Shown one piece after another: positions 28,430-37,465 of a DNA stretch of 57,364 nucleotides. Source of the stretch: Nesterenkonia sp. PF2B19 (GTDB lineage: Bacteria > Actinomycetota > Actinomycetes > Actinomycetales > Micrococcaceae); the NCBI RefSeq assembly GCF_001758425.2, contig NZ_MDSS02000017.1, positions 1 to 57,364 on the forward strand, written 5' to 3'. The stretch's first letter is position 1. The number at the start of each line of letters is the position of its first letter. The notes under the pieces are model-generated. The model saw nothing but the letters and a program-made list of their open reading frames with translations, ran no database searches and was not told the DNA's origin. A program made the position numbers and the translations under genes.

Positions 28430-29485
28430 ATGACCTCTGCTGAGACCACCAGCTCCACCTCCCGTGCCGCCGCCGGGCTGTCCGTGCTCGCCGTCGCCGC
28501 CCTGGCGCTGACCGCCTGCTCCGACGCATCCGCCGGGTCCGACTCCAGATCCGAGGCGGGATCCGACGCCGACGCGGCCTCGTCGTCACAGGGTGCCGGT
28601 GTCGTCACCATCGACGACGACCACGGCACCCATGAGATCGACGTGGACTCCATCGAGTCCGTCGGCGCGTTCGACAACCGCACCTTCCGCACGCTGGAGG
28701 ACTTCGGCGTCGAGCTGACCGTCGCCGCCCGGGCTCTGATGGGCACCGGGATCACCGACTACGCCGACGACGAGGACATCCTCGACACCGGCAACCACCG
28801 TGAGCCCAACCTCGAGCTCATCGTCGCTGCGGAGCCGGACCTGGTCGTCACCGGGCAGCGCTACCAGCAGTACTACGACGACATCGCCGCCCTGCTGCCG
28901 GATGACAGCGTGATCCTCGAGTTCGACGAGGCCACCACCGACCCGGAGACATTCTTCGACGGGCTGATCGAGATGACCGAAAAGCTCGGCCAGGTATTCG
29001 AAGCCGAGGACGAGGCCGCCGAACTCGTCGAGGGCCTGCAGGCCGCCATGGACCGGGTGGAGGCCGCCTACGACGGCGACTCCAGCGTGATGGGAGTGCT
29101 GACCTCCGGCGGGGACATCAACTACGCCGGCCCGAACCAGGGCCGCGGAGTGGCCCCGATCTTCCAGGAGTTCGACCTCGTCCCGGCGCTGGAGGTCGAC
29201 GACCAGTCCAGCGACCATGAGGGCGACGACATCTCCGTGGAGGCCATCGCCGATTCGAACCCGGACTGGATCATCGTCCTGGACCGCGACGGCATGGCCC
29301 CCGACGACCCCGAGTACACCCCGGCCGGCGAGCTGATCGCCGACTCCCCGGCGCTGCAGGAGGTCACTGCGGTGCAGGAGGACCAGATCGTCTACATGCC
29401 GCAGAACATGTACCTCACCGAGGACATCCAGGCCTACACCGAGTTCCTGGAGGACTTCGCCGACGCGCTCGAGGCCGCCCGGTGA
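28430..29485 (+). CDS. Siderophore-binding lipoprotein of an ABC importer
   Basis: Extracellular lipid-anchored binding protein (FecB/CeuE/YclQ type) that delivers a ferric siderophore to the permease. ATG 28430 follows gaggaagg; the signal peptide ends in the lipobox LALTAC. The mature part begins with a Ser/Asp/Ala linker and then VVTIDDDHGTHEIDVD, the usual first strand. NLELIVAAEPDLVVTGQRYQQYYDDI and NYAGPNQGRGVAPIFQEF are typical of the family, as is the C-terminal QEVTAVQEDQIVYM. Its 351 residues match the family. It heads an iron-box-controlled four-gene operon. Confidence 0.93.
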   Translation: MTSAETTSSTSRAAAGLSVLAVAALALTACSDASAGSDSRSEAGSDADAASSSQGAGVVTIDDDHGTHEIDVDSIESVGAFDNRTFRTLEDFGVELTVAARALMGTGITDYADDEDILDTGNHREPNLELIVAAEPDLVVTGQRYQQYYDDIAALLPDDSVILEFDEATTDPETFFDGLIEMTEKLGQVFEAEDEAAELVEGLQAAMDRVEAAYDGDSSVMGVLTSGGDINYAGPNQGRGVAPIFQEFDLVPALEVDDQSSDHEGDDISVEAIADSNPDWIIVLDRDGMAPDDPEYTPAGELIADSPALQEVTAVQEDQIVYMPQNMYLTEDIQAYTEFLEDFADALEAAR

Positions 29486-29584
29486 GCGTCCTCGACGCCG
29501 ACCGCTGAGCCGGTCGAGCCCCGGCCGTCTTCTCACGGGCGGGGCTCGGCCGTGCCCTGCACCTGACCCACCCGGAAAGACAAC

Positions 29585-30616
29585 ATGACCTCCACGCTGC
29601 GGCAGGACATCGCCTACACGAGCCGCGACATCCTCGTCGACGAGCAGCGCTCCCGACGGCGCCCGCTGCTGACGCCGTCGTTCCTGCTCGCCGTCGTCGT
29701 CACCCTCGGCCTGCTGGCCGCCTCACTGCTGGTGGGGCAGTTCGACGTCTTTGCCGAGGGCAATTTCTGGATGTTCGGCATCACCCGCATCCCGCGAACC
29801 GTCGCGCTCGTGCTCGCCGGAGCCTCGATGGCCATGTGCGGGGTCATCATGCAGCTGCTGACACAGAACCGCTTCGTGGAGCCCACCACCACCGGGACCA
29901 CCGAATGGGCAGGACTCGGTCTCATCCTGGTCATGTGGCTGGCCCCCACCGCCTCGTTGCTGGCCCGTATGTCCGCTGCCGTGGCGATGGCGTTCCTGGG
30001 CACCATGGTGTTCTTCCTGTTCCTGCGCCGGGTCTCGCTGAAGTCCAGCCTCATCGTGCCCATCATCGGGATCATGCTCGGTGCGGTGGTCAGCTCCTTC
30101 ACCACCTATCTGGCACTGATGACCGACACCCTCCAGACGCTCGGCATCTGGTTCCAGGGATCCTTCACCGGCGTGATCCAGGGCCGCTATGAGCTGATGT
30201 GGATCGTGCTGGCCGTCACCGTGCTGGTGTTTCTGGTGGCCGATCAGTTCACCGCCGCCGGGCTCGGCAAGGACATGGCCACCAATGTGGGGCTGAACTA
30301 CACGCTCGTGCTGTTCATGGGCACCGCCATGGTCGCCGTCGCCACCGGGGTCACCGCCACCGTGGTGGGGACCCTGCCGTTCCTGGGCCTGGTGGTGCCC
30401 AACATCGTGGCCCTGTTCCGCGGCGACGACCTGCGCAGCAACCTTCCCTGGGTGTGTCTGGTCGGGATCTCCACTGTGACCCTGTGCGACCTCATCGGCC
30501 GGCTCATCATCGCTCCCTTCGAGGTCCCCGTCTCCATGGTGCTGGGCCTGGTCGGTGGGATCGTGTTCATCGGGCTGCTGCTGAGGCAGCGCCGCAAGGG
30601 AGGACTCGTCACGTGA
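29585..30616 (+). CDS. Iron-siderophore ABC transporter permease, first subunit
   Basis: FecCD-family inner-membrane permease of 343 residues, close in type to YclN/CeuB. After a hydrophilic N-terminus the first helix (LLTPSFLLAVVVTLGLLAASLL) is followed by ITRIPRTVALVLAGASMAMCG and QLLTQNRFVEPTTTGTTEWAGLG, the conserved FecCD loop, and about eight further helices. GLGKDMATNVGLNY and LPFLGLVVPNIVALFRGDD form the coupling loop to the ATPase. The start ATG 29585 follows ggaaagaca. Its stop overlaps the next start (TGATG). Confidence 0.93.
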   Translation: MTSTLRQDIAYTSRDILVDEQRSRRRPLLTPSFLLAVVVTLGLLAASLLVGQFDVFAEGNFWMFGITRIPRTVALVLAGASMAMCGVIMQLLTQNRFVEPTTTGTTEWAGLGLILVMWLAPTASLLARMSAAVAMAFLGTMVFFLFLRRVSLKSSLIVPIIGIMLGAVVSSFTTYLALMTDTLQTLGIWFQGSFTGVIQGRYELMWIVLAVTVLVFLVADQFTAAGLGKDMATNVGLNYTLVLFMGTAMVAVATGVTATVVGTLPFLGLVVPNIVALFRGDDLRSNLPWVCLVGISTVTLCDLIGRLIIAPFEVPVSMVLGLVGGIVFIGLLLRQRRKGGLVT

Positions 30617-31677
30617 TGCTCAAGACCGCGCAGGACGCGCCCGCGCAAAGGGGGACGCAGCAGACGCCGCAGCAGTCGCGCCGCTCCGGGCCCCTCACCG
30701 GCCGGCGGCACCGTCGGGTCTACGCACTGGTCACCGCCGTGCTGATCCTCATCTCGCTGGGCTCCACGGCCGGGATCCTGTTCTACAACAACCCCATGCC
30801 CGTGGGCTCCGACGGGTGGTGGCTCATCGCCGGGATGCGGCGGGACTCCCTGCTGACCATCGCCGTCGTCGCCCTGTGCCACGCCATGGCCACCATCGCC
30901 TTCCAGACGGCGGTCAACAACCGGATCATCACCCCCGGCATCATGGGCTTCGGCTCCCTCTACACCGCTATTCAGACCGGATTCGTCTACCTCTTCGGCA
31001 TCACCGGGGTCGTCATGCTGGTGGGCGTTCCGCAGTTCTTCCTGCAGATGGCGGTCATGATGCTGCTGGCCACCGGCCTCTACACGTGGCTGCTGTCCGG
31101 GAAGTTCTCCAACATCCACATCATGCTGCTCGTGGGTGTGGTGCTCGGCGGCACGTTGGGTTCGCTGTCCACCTTCATGCAGCGGATGCTCACCCCCTCC
31201 GAGTTCGACGTGCTCACCGCACGGCTCTTCGGCAACCTCTCCAACGCCCGGGCCGAGTACCTGCCCTACGCGATCCCGATCGCGCTCGCCGTCGCCGTCG
31301 TGCTGTGGCTGTGGGCGCCGAAGCTCAACGTCATCGCGTTGGGGAAGGACAATGCCACCAACCTGGGGCTGAACCACAAGCGGGAGGTCATCAAGATCCT
31401 GCTGCTGGTCTCCATCCTGGTCTCCCTGGCCACCGCGCTGGTGGGTCCGATGATGTTCCTGGGCTTCCTCACCGCCGCCCTGGCCTACCAGTTCGGCGAC
31501 ACCTACTCGCACCGGCACCTCTTCCCGCTCGGGTTCCTGTGCGGCTACGCGGTCCTCTCCGCGAGCTACTTCGTCCTGCGCCACGTCTGGGACGCGGGGG
31601 GAGCGGTGACGGTGATCGTGGAGCTCGTCGGCGGGCTCGTCTTCCTGTTCTTCCTCCTGCGAAAGGGACGCCTGTGA
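30616..31677 (+). CDS. Iron-siderophore ABC transporter permease, second subunit
   Basis: Second FecCD-type permease (YclO/CeuC type), 353 residues, which with the first subunit forms the membrane channel. A Gln/Arg-rich cytoplasmic N-terminus of about 38 residues precedes the first helix (ALVTAVLILISLGSTAGI). FQTAVNNRIITPGIMGFGSLYT is the equivalent of the conserved FecCD segment, and ALGKDNATNLGLNHKR with GPMMFLGFLTAALAYQFGDTYSHR the coupling region. ATG 30616 shares its A with the previous stop; GTG 30613 is an alternative start. It overlaps the ATPase gene by 4 nt. Confidence 0.93.
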   Translation: MLKTAQDAPAQRGTQQTPQQSRRSGPLTGRRHRRVYALVTAVLILISLGSTAGILFYNNPMPVGSDGWWLIAGMRRDSLLTIAVVALCHAMATIAFQTAVNNRIITPGIMGFGSLYTAIQTGFVYLFGITGVVMLVGVPQFFLQMAVMMLLATGLYTWLLSGKFSNIHIMLLVGVVLGGTLGSLSTFMQRMLTPSEFDVLTARLFGNLSNARAEYLPYAIPIALAVAVVLWLWAPKLNVIALGKDNATNLGLNHKREVIKILLLVSILVSLATALVGPMMFLGFLTAALAYQFGDTYSHRHLFPLGFLCGYAVLSASYFVLRHVWDAGGAVTVIVELVGGLVFLFFLLRKGRL

Positions 31678-32429
31678 TCTCCCTGACCGATGTCAGCAAG
31701 GCCTACTCCTCGTCCGTGTCGATCGGGCCGGTCAGCGTCGACATCGACGCCGGCGGGATCACCGCCCTGGTGGGCCCCAACGGGGCGGGAAAGTCCACGA
31801 TCCTCACGATGATCGGCCGGCTGCTGAGCCTGGACTCCGGGCGCATCGAGGTGGCCGGTCACGACGTCGTCAACACGCCCTCGAAGGCGATCGCGAAGAT
31901 CATCTCCGTGCTGCGCCAGGAGAACCACTTCGTCACCCGGCTCACGGTGCGGCAGCTGGTCAGCTTCGGGCGCTTCCCCTATTCGAAGGGCAGGCTGACG
32001 CTGGGGGACGAGAAGTACATCTCCGAGGCGATCGACTTTCTGGACCTCACCGACCTGGAGGACCGGTATCTGGACCAGCTCTCCGGCGGGCAGCGACAGC
32101 GGGCGTATGTAGCCATGGTGCTGGCGCAGAACACCGACTACGTGCTGCTGGACGAGCCGCTGAACAACCTGGACATGCAGCACGCGGTGGCGATGATGAA
32201 GCAGCTGCGCCGTGCTGCCGACGAGCTCGACCGGACCGTGGTCATCGTGCTGCACGACATCAACTTCGCCGCCCACTACTCGGACAGGATCCTGGCCATG
32301 AAGGACGGGCAGGTGGTGGAGCACGGCACTCCGGCCGAGATCATGCGCGACGACGTCCTGACCCGAGTGTTCAACACCGACGTGCAGGTGGTGCCGGGGC
32401 CGAACGGACCGCTGGCGGTGTACTACTGA
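31674..32429 (+). CDS. Iron-siderophore ABC transporter ATP-binding protein
   Basis: Cytoplasmic ATPase that drives the importer. The 251-residue product has Walker A LVGPNGAGKST, the Q-loop LRQENHF, the signature LSGGQRQRAYVAMVLAQ, Walker B DYVLLDEPLNNLD and the switch His in VIVLHDINFAAHYSD. LVSFGRFPYSKGRLT is shared with YclP/CeuD-type ATPases, which supports a petrobactin/enterochelin-type (catecholate) importer. The start is GTG 31674 within the preceding stop (GTGA). No siderophore synthesis genes are nearby, so imported siderophores may be made elsewhere or scavenged. Confidence 0.94.
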   Translation: MISLTDVSKAYSSSVSIGPVSVDIDAGGITALVGPNGAGKSTILTMIGRLLSLDSGRIEVAGHDVVNTPSKAIAKIISVLRQENHFVTRLTVRQLVSFGRFPYSKGRLTLGDEKYISEAIDFLDLTDLEDRYLDQLSGGQRQRAYVAMVLAQNTDYVLLDEPLNNLDMQHAVAMMKQLRRAADELDRTVVIVLHDINFAAHYSDRILAMKDGQVVEHGTPAEIMRDDVLTRVFNTDVQVVPGPNGPLAVYY

Positions 32430-32434
32430 GGGGG

Positions 32435-32523
32435 ATCTGCGCCGAATACAACGATGCTTCTGCGGTTTGGGCCCTTTTGGCGCAGATTCACGCGTCAAAA
32501 GGGCCCAAACCGCGAAGCCATCG
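32435..32523. repeat. Interleaved inverted repeats after the siderophore operon
   Basis: Arm B at 32462-32479 (gcggtttgggcccttttg) pairs perfectly over 18 bp with 32496-32513; allowing one bulge on each side, the stem extends to 32452-32479 with 32496-32523, about 28 bp. A second pair, atctgcgcc (32435-32443) and ggcgcagat (32479-32487), is interleaved with it, so the order is A-B-A'-B' as in the element at 3230-3280. It begins 6 nt after the ATPase stop and can serve as the operon terminator. Confidence 0.85.
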
Positions 32524-32539
32524 GGCGGAACAGCGATGA

Positions 32540-32600
32540 CCCCGGAGGGATCGTCGGACGACGCGCACTGAGACGACGTCCAGCGACAATCCCTCCGGGG
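32540..32600 (-). terminator. Hairpin downstream of the biotin carboxylase gene
   Basis: ccccggagggat (32540-32551) and atccctccgggg (32589-32600) are perfectly complementary over 12 bp with a 37-nt loop. It lies 20 nt past the stop of the leftward carboxylase gene. There is no T run. Confidence 0.65.
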
Positions 32601-32620
32601 CCATCCCGGAGTGCGGCTGC

Positions 32621-34423
32621 TCAGCCCTCGATCGTGGCGAGCACCTCTCCCGCGCTCACCGAGGCGCCGGCCGCGGCCTTGAGCCCTTTGAGCTTGCCGG
32701 CCTTGTGGGCGGTCAGCGGCTGCTCCATCTTCATGGCCTCCAGCACCAGGATCAGGTCGCCCTCGGCCACCTTGTCCCCGTTCTTGGCGTGGACCTTCAC
32801 GATGGTGCCCTGCATGGGCGAGGTCAGCTGGTCCCCGGAGGCGCCGGTGGCCGCGGCGGTGCGCTTGCGGCGTCGCTTCTTGCCCGCCTGGGTGGCGAGC
32901 TTGCCGGCCGCCAGAGAGGCAGGCAGTCCGACGGTGACGCGTTTGCCGTTGACCTCCATGACCACGGAGGCGCGCTCCTCCTCGTGCTCGGGATCGGCGT
33001 GAGCGGCCAGCATGTTGAACGGCTGGATCGTGTTGTCGAACTCGGTCTCGATCCACCGGGTGTGCACCGAGAACGACGTCGGCGCCTTCCGGTGGCCGTG
33101 GCCGCCGTCGTGCTCGGCCAGCTCGGGGACGAACGCCGGATCCTCGAGGACCTGGCGGTGGAAGGGGATCACCGTGGGCATGCCCTCGACGGTCATCTCC
33201 GCCAGGGCGCGGCGGGCCCGCTGGACGGCCTGCTCCCGGGTGGCGCCGGTGACGATCAGCTTGGCGATCATGGAGTCGAAGGCCCCGGAGATCGTCTCCC
33301 CGGCGCGCACGCCGGAGTCCACGCGCACGCCCGGCCCGCTGGGCAGGTCGAAGCGCTCGAGCTTGCCGGGGGCGGGCATGAAGTTCCGTCCGGCGTCCTC
33401 GCCGTTGATGCGGAACTCGATACTGTGGCCGCGGACCTCCGGGTCGTCGTAGCCCAGCCGCTCGCCGCGGGCGATCCTGAACTGCTCTCGGACCAGGTCG
33501 ATGCCGGTGACCTCTTCGGAGACCGGGTGCTCCACCTGCAGGCGGGTGTTGACCTCCAGGAAGCTGATGGTGCCGTCGCGGCCCACCAGGAACTCGCAGG
33601 TCCCGGCGCCGGTGTAGCCGGCCTCGCGGAGGATCGCCTTCGAGGCGCGGTAGAGCTGCCGGTTCTGCTGGCGGCTCAAGAACGGCGCGGGAGCCTCCTC
33701 CACGAGCTTCTGGTTGCGCCGCTGCAGGGAGCAGTCACGGGTGGAGACCACCACCACGTTGCCGTGCTCGTCGGCCAGGCACTGGGTCTCCACGTGCCGC
33801 GGCGCGTCCAGGTAGCGCTCGATGAAGCACTCGCCCCGCCCGAAGGCCGCGGTGGCCTCGCGGACGGCGGACTCGTAGAGCTCGGTGATCTCCTCATGCT
33901 CGCGGACCACCTTGATGCCGCGCCCGCCGCCGCCGTGGGCGGCCTTGATGGCGATGGGCAGACCCTGCTTGTCCGCGAACCTGATGACCTCTTTGGCGTC
34001 CTTGACCGGCTGCTTGGTGCCGGGCGCCAGCGGGGCGCCGACCTTCTCGGCCAGCTGGCGGGCGGAGACCTTGTCGCCCAGCGTCTCGATGGCCTCGGGG
34101 GAGGGGCCGATCCAGGTCAGTCCGGCCAGGCGCACGGCACGGGCGAAGTCGGCGTTCTCGGAGAGGAAGCCGTAGCCGGGGTGCACGGCGTCCGCATCGG
34201 TGGCGCGGGCGGCCTCCAGGATCTTCTCGACCACCAGGTAGCTGTCCGCCGCGGTGGCTCCGCCCAGGGAGTAGGCCTCGTCGGCCATGGTGACGTGGAC
34301 GGCGTCGCGGTCCGGGTCGGCGTAGACGGCGACGGTCGACAGCCCCTCGTCACGGGCCGCACGGATCACCCGCACCGCGATCTCCCCGCGGTTGGCGATC
34401 AGCACCTTGCTGAACTGGGTCAT
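32621..34423 (-). CDS. accA3: Acetyl/propionyl-CoA carboxylase alpha subunit (biotin carboxylase + BCCP)
   Basis: Carboxylates biotin with ATP and bicarbonate and carries it to the beta subunit, giving malonyl-CoA (and perhaps methylmalonyl-CoA) for fatty-acid synthesis. The 600-residue protein starts [23 protein letters not shown], has the ATP-grasp loop [46 protein letters not shown] and, at the C-terminus, the BCCP domain with the biotinyl Lys in [10 protein letters not shown]. Between them lie about 100 residues including [13 protein letters not shown]. The order accD-accE-maf-this gene is typical of actinobacteria. birA, which biotinylates it, is 4 kb away. Confidence 0.93.
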   Translation of the reverse strand: MTQFSKVLIANRGEIAVRVIRAARDEGLSTVAVYADPDRDAVHVTMADEAYSLGGATAADSYLVVEKILEAARATDADAVHPGYGFLSENADFARAVRLAGLTWIGPSPEAIETLGDKVSARQLAEKVGAPLAPGTKQPVKDAKEVIRFADKQGLPIAIKAAHGGGGRGIKVVREHEEITELYESAVREATAAFGRGECFIERYLDAPRHVETQCLADEHGNVVVVSTRDCSLQRRNQKLVEEAPAPFLSRQQNRQLYRASKAILREAGYTGAGTCEFLVGRDGTISFLEVNTRLQVEHPVSEEVTGIDLVREQFRIARGERLGYDDPEVRGHSIEFRINGEDAGRNFMPAPGKLERFDLPSGPGVRVDSGVRAGETISGAFDSMIAKLIVTGATREQAVQRARRALAEMTVEGMPTVIPFHRQVLEDPAFVPELAEHDGGHGHRKAPTSFSVHTRWIETEFDNTIQPFNMLAAHADPEHEEERASVVMEVNGKRVTVGLPASLAAGKLATQAGKKRRRKRTAAATGASGDQLTSPMQGTIVKVHAKNGDKVAEGDLILVLEAMKMEQPLTAHKAGKLKGLKAAAGASVSAGEVLATIEG

Positions 34424-34534
34424 GGTCTCTTCTGCACTCCTGGTAGTCGGGGTGGACGCTGCGAATTCTTCATCTGGTGGCCGATTCTGACGGCATCTGT
34501 CCGGCGACACGCCGTCGCATCGCCGGAGATCCCG

Positions 34535-35238
34535 TCATCCTCGGCCGCTCGACACGGGAGGGGCCTCAGGCGCCAGCTGGGCGCGCAGCCGGGCCAGCGC
34601 GGCGGGCGAGACGCCGATGACCGACTCGCGGTCGCCGTCGACGTGCTCGATGAACTTCGCGGCCGCGCCCTCCAGGGTGAAGGCCCCCGCGCAGTGCAGG
34701 GGCTCCCCGGACTCGGCGTAGTCGCGGATCTGCTCATCGGTGGGCCGGCCGAAGGTGATGCGGGTGGAGACGGTCTCGCCGGCGGCCTTCAGCTCGCCGT
34801 CGTGGCCGGGCCTCTGGCCCAGCCAGCTGGAGCCGGTGGTGCGTGTGGCGCTCGAGGCGTCCACCAGCCAGTGGCCCGTGTGCAGGATGCCGGTGGCGCC
34901 CCGCATATGCCGCCAGCGCTGCACCGCCACCTCTACCTCATAGGGCTTACCGTAGGCGACGCCGTCGAGCTCGAAGACGGAGTCGCAGCCCAGCACCAGG
35001 CGCCGCGGGCCGCGCCTCGGGAGGCGACGTCCTCGGCCTTGGTGCGGGCCAGCAGCAGCGCCTCCTCGGCGGGGGTCAGCGGTCCGAGCGCCTCGACGGC
35101 GGAGGCCACGACGGCGGGCTCGTCCACCTCGGAGACGACGACCTCGAAGTCGAGGCCGGCCTCCTCGAGGATCTGACGGCGGCTGGGGGAGGCGGAGGCG
35201 AGGATCAGTCGGGGAGTCTTGTCATGATGTGCGCTCAC
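34535..35238 (-). CDS. maf: Maf family nucleotide pyrophosphatase (one frameshift in the sequence)
   Basis: Hydrolyses non-canonical or canonical nucleoside triphosphates such as dTTP/UTP; linked to septum inhibition in Bacillus. Start GTG 35238 gives SAHHDKTPRLILASASPSRRQILEEAGLDF with the family SASPRR-like motif, then VDEP and ARTKAEDVA. The frame breaks at about 35003 (gene strand cgcggcgcc, expected cgcgggcgcc), after which LVLGCDSVFELDG, GKP and TGHWLVD continue. The repaired protein has 234 residues. It begins 4 nt after the accE stop, so it is part of the carboxylase operon. Confidence 0.88.
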
Positions 35239-35242
35239 CGGG

Positions 35243-35501
35243 TCACCTCAGTCCTGCCGCGTGCTGCCAGGAGTCCGTGCCGGGGCGGCCCCACAGGCCC
35301 AGATGGCGGCGCCGCTGCAGAGTGCGGTCCCGCGGGCCGGTCCCTCCGGCGTCGGCGTCCTCCACGGGCTCCGCGGTGGCGAGGCGCCCGACGACGGCGC
35401 ACCGCGGCGAGCTCCTCCGCGCCCAGCGGGGTGCCGGTGAGCTGCAGGACGGGTGTCTCCGGGGAGTCCCCCTCGGTCGGGTCCTGGGTGGTCTCGGTCA
35501 T
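35243..35501 (-). CDS. accE: Acyl-CoA carboxylase epsilon subunit (frameshift in the sequence)
   Basis: Small actinobacterial subunit that stabilises the alpha-beta carboxylase complex. The start at 35501 gives MTETTQDPTEGD and then PVLQLTGTPLGAEELAAV, matching the conserved core of the family. At about 35399 the frame shifts by the equivalent of two missing bases (gene strand gtgcgccg, expected gtgggcgccg), after which VVGRLATAEPVED and the C-terminal RRRHLGLWGRPGTDSWQ are read, the basic/aromatic tail of this family. About 86 residues after repair. It lies between accD and maf, which fixes the assignment. Confidence 0.75.
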
Positions 35502-35583
35502 CGGCGTCGCCTCCTTCCTGGACGTCGGGCCCGGCGGGGCCCAGCGGCGGTCTCGGTGCTGCAGGTGCTGCAGGTGCGGCGAG

Positions 35584-37233
35584 TCACAGCGGGATGTTGC
35601 CGTGCTTCTTGGCCGGCCGTGCCTCCCGCTTGTGGAAGGTCGCCCGCAGCGCCTTGGTGACCTGCCAGCGCGTCTCGGCCGGCTCGATGACGGCGTCGAT
35701 GTAGCCCAGCTCGGCGGACTGGTAGGGGTTGAGCAGCTCGGTCTCGTAGTCGTCGATGAGCTCGGCGCGCCGGGCCTCGACGTCTCCGCCTTCCTTCTCC
35801 ACGGCGGCCAGCTCCCGACGGTGCAGGATGTTGACCGCACCCTGGGCGCCCATCACACCGATCTGCGCGGTGGGCCAGGCGAGATTCACATCGGCGCCGA
35901 GCTTCTTGGAGCCCATGACGATGTAGGCCCCGCCGAAGGCCTTGCGGGTGATCACCGTGATCTTGGGGACGGTGGCCTCGGCGTAGGCGTAGAGCAGCTT
36001 GGCCCCGCGGCGGATGATGCCGTTGAACTCCTGGTCGGTGCCGGGAAGGAAGCCGGGCACGTCCACCAGGGTGAGGATCGGGATGTTGAACGCGTCGCAG
36101 AAGCGGACGAAGCGGGCGGCCTTCTCGCTGGCCGCGATGTCCAGGGTTCCGGCGAACTGGGAGGGCTGGTTGGCGACGACGCCGACGCTGCGGCCCTCCA
36201 CCCGGCCCAGTCCGATCACCACGTTGGGGGCGTAGAGGGCCTGCAGCTCCAGGAAGTGGCCGTCGTCGAGGATCTGCTCGATGACGACGTGCATGTCATA
36301 GGGCTGGTTGGCGGAGTCGGGGATGAGGGTGTTCAGCGCCTCGTCCTCGGCCTCGATCTTCGCCCGCTCCTCGGCCGGCTCCACCGGGGCTTCGGCGAGG
36401 TTGTTCAGCGGCAGGAACTCCAGCAGCTCCTTGACGAACTCGAGGGCGTCCTCCTCGTCGGAGGCCAGGTAGGCGGCGGTGCCGGTGGTGGTGTTGTGCT
36501 GTCGCGCCCCGCCGAGGGTCTCCATGTCCACGTCCTCGCCGGTGACCGACTTGATGACGTCGGGGCCGGTGATGAACATGTGGGAGGACTTGTCCACCAT
36601 GATCACGAAGTCGGTCAGCGCCGGGGAGTAGGCCGCCCCGCCGGCCGAGGGGCCCATGATCAGGGTGATCTGGGGAACCACGCCGGAGGAGTGGACGTTG
36701 TTCCGGAAGATGTCGGCGAACATGGCCAGGGAGGCCACGCCCTCCTGGATGCGGGCGCCGCCGCCGTCGTTGATGCCGATCACCGGGCATCCGTTGCGGG
36801 CGGCGAACTCCTGGACCTTGACGATCTTCTCCCCGTTGACCGCGGAGAGGGAGCCGCCGAAGACGGTGAAGTCCTGGGAGTAGACGGCGACCAGACGACC
36901 GTCGATGGTGCCGTAGCCGGAGACGACGCCGTCGCCGAGCAGCTTCTTCTTCTCCATGCCGAAGGAGGTGGAGCGGTGCACGGCCAGGGCGTCGAGCTCC
37001 ACGAAGGAGTCGGGGTCCAGCAGCATCTCGATGCGCTCGCGGGCCGTGTGCTTGCCGCGGGAGTGCTGCTTCTCCACGGCCGCCTCCCCGGCGGGGGCGT
37101 GGGTCTGGTCCCGACGGCGGCGGAACTCGGCCAGCTTCCCGGCGGTGGTCGCCAGATCATGCTCCGCGCCCGGCTTCGGGGCGGTGCGGCCGTCGGTGCT
37201 GGCGCTGGCGTCAGTGCGGGGGGAGGTGCTCAT
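35584..37233 (-). CDS. accD: Acyl-CoA carboxylase beta subunit (carboxyltransferase)
   Basis: Transfers the carboxyl group from biotin to acetyl- or propionyl-CoA. The 549-residue protein belongs to the PccB/AccD5-type fused carboxyltransferases: [61 protein letters not shown] in the N-domain and [30 protein letters not shown] in the C-domain with the oxyanion-forming Gly-Ala/Gly-Gly pairs. The N-terminus to about residue 45 is a disordered Ser/Thr/Ala stretch. It leads the leftward accD-accE-maf-accA3 cluster and has a promoter with repeated operator-like sequences upstream (37325-37392). Confidence 0.93.
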   Translation of the reverse strand: MSTSPRTDASASTDGRTAPKPGAEHDLATTAGKLAEFRRRRDQTHAPAGEAAVEKQHSRGKHTARERIEMLLDPDSFVELDALAVHRSTSFGMEKKKLLGDGVVSGYGTIDGRLVAVYSQDFTVFGGSLSAVNGEKIVKVQEFAARNGCPVIGINDGGGARIQEGVASLAMFADIFRNNVHSSGVVPQITLIMGPSAGGAAYSPALTDFVIMVDKSSHMFITGPDVIKSVTGEDVDMETLGGARQHNTTTGTAAYLASDEEDALEFVKELLEFLPLNNLAEAPVEPAEERAKIEAEDEALNTLIPDSANQPYDMHVVIEQILDDGHFLELQALYAPNVVIGLGRVEGRSVGVVANQPSQFAGTLDIAASEKAARFVRFCDAFNIPILTLVDVPGFLPGTDQEFNGIIRRGAKLLYAYAEATVPKITVITRKAFGGAYIVMGSKKLGADVNLAWPTAQIGVMGAQGAVNILHRRELAAVEKEGGDVEARRAELIDDYETELLNPYQSAELGYIDAVIEPAETRWQVTKALRATFHKREARPAKKHGNIPL

Positions 37234-37324
37234 CGTCCGTGGGGAACCCTTTTCTCCGGCGGTCGGGTGGACGGCGGCGCCGCGGGACGCGCGGGGCGTC
37301 ATCGGGGTCACTGCCGGATCCTTC

Positions 37325-37392
37325 AGGAACTCTACAATCCAGCGGCCAGTCTAGCCCGGGGCAGGGGTCTGACGACTGTAGGAACCCTACAA
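37325..37392 (-). promoter_or_regulatory. accD promoter bracketed by a repeated 13-bp operator
   Basis: On the minus strand a TAGACT -10 box is the complement of agtcta at 37348-37353. The 13-mer aggaac(t/c)ctacaa occurs twice, at 37325-37337 and 37380-37392, one on each side of the -10 box. The second copy is part of a perfect inverted repeat, tgtagg-aac-cctaca (37377-37391), at the expected -35 position. This is the geometry of a repressor blocking polymerase; a fatty-acid regulator of the FasR type is a plausible binder, by inference only. Confidence 0.55.
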
Positions 37393-37465
37393 GGCTGGCC
37401 CGGGGGTCGGATGTCGATGTGACGCAGATGACAGAAGGGGGTTACTCATGAGTAGAATTGAGGGC

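Noticed and set aside
28276-32429. A siderophore biosynthetic cluster
   Set aside because: Only transport genes are present; no synthetase, hydroxylase or catechol genes lie nearby.
32705-35176. 823-codon plus-strand frame opposite accA3 and maf
   Set aside because: Antisense shadow with low-complexity Gly/Leu/His/Asp composition.
34843-37422. 859-codon plus-strand frame opposite maf, accE and accD
   Set aside because: It mirrors the codon pattern of the minus-strand carboxylase genes, has no recognisable domain, and would overlap three real genes.
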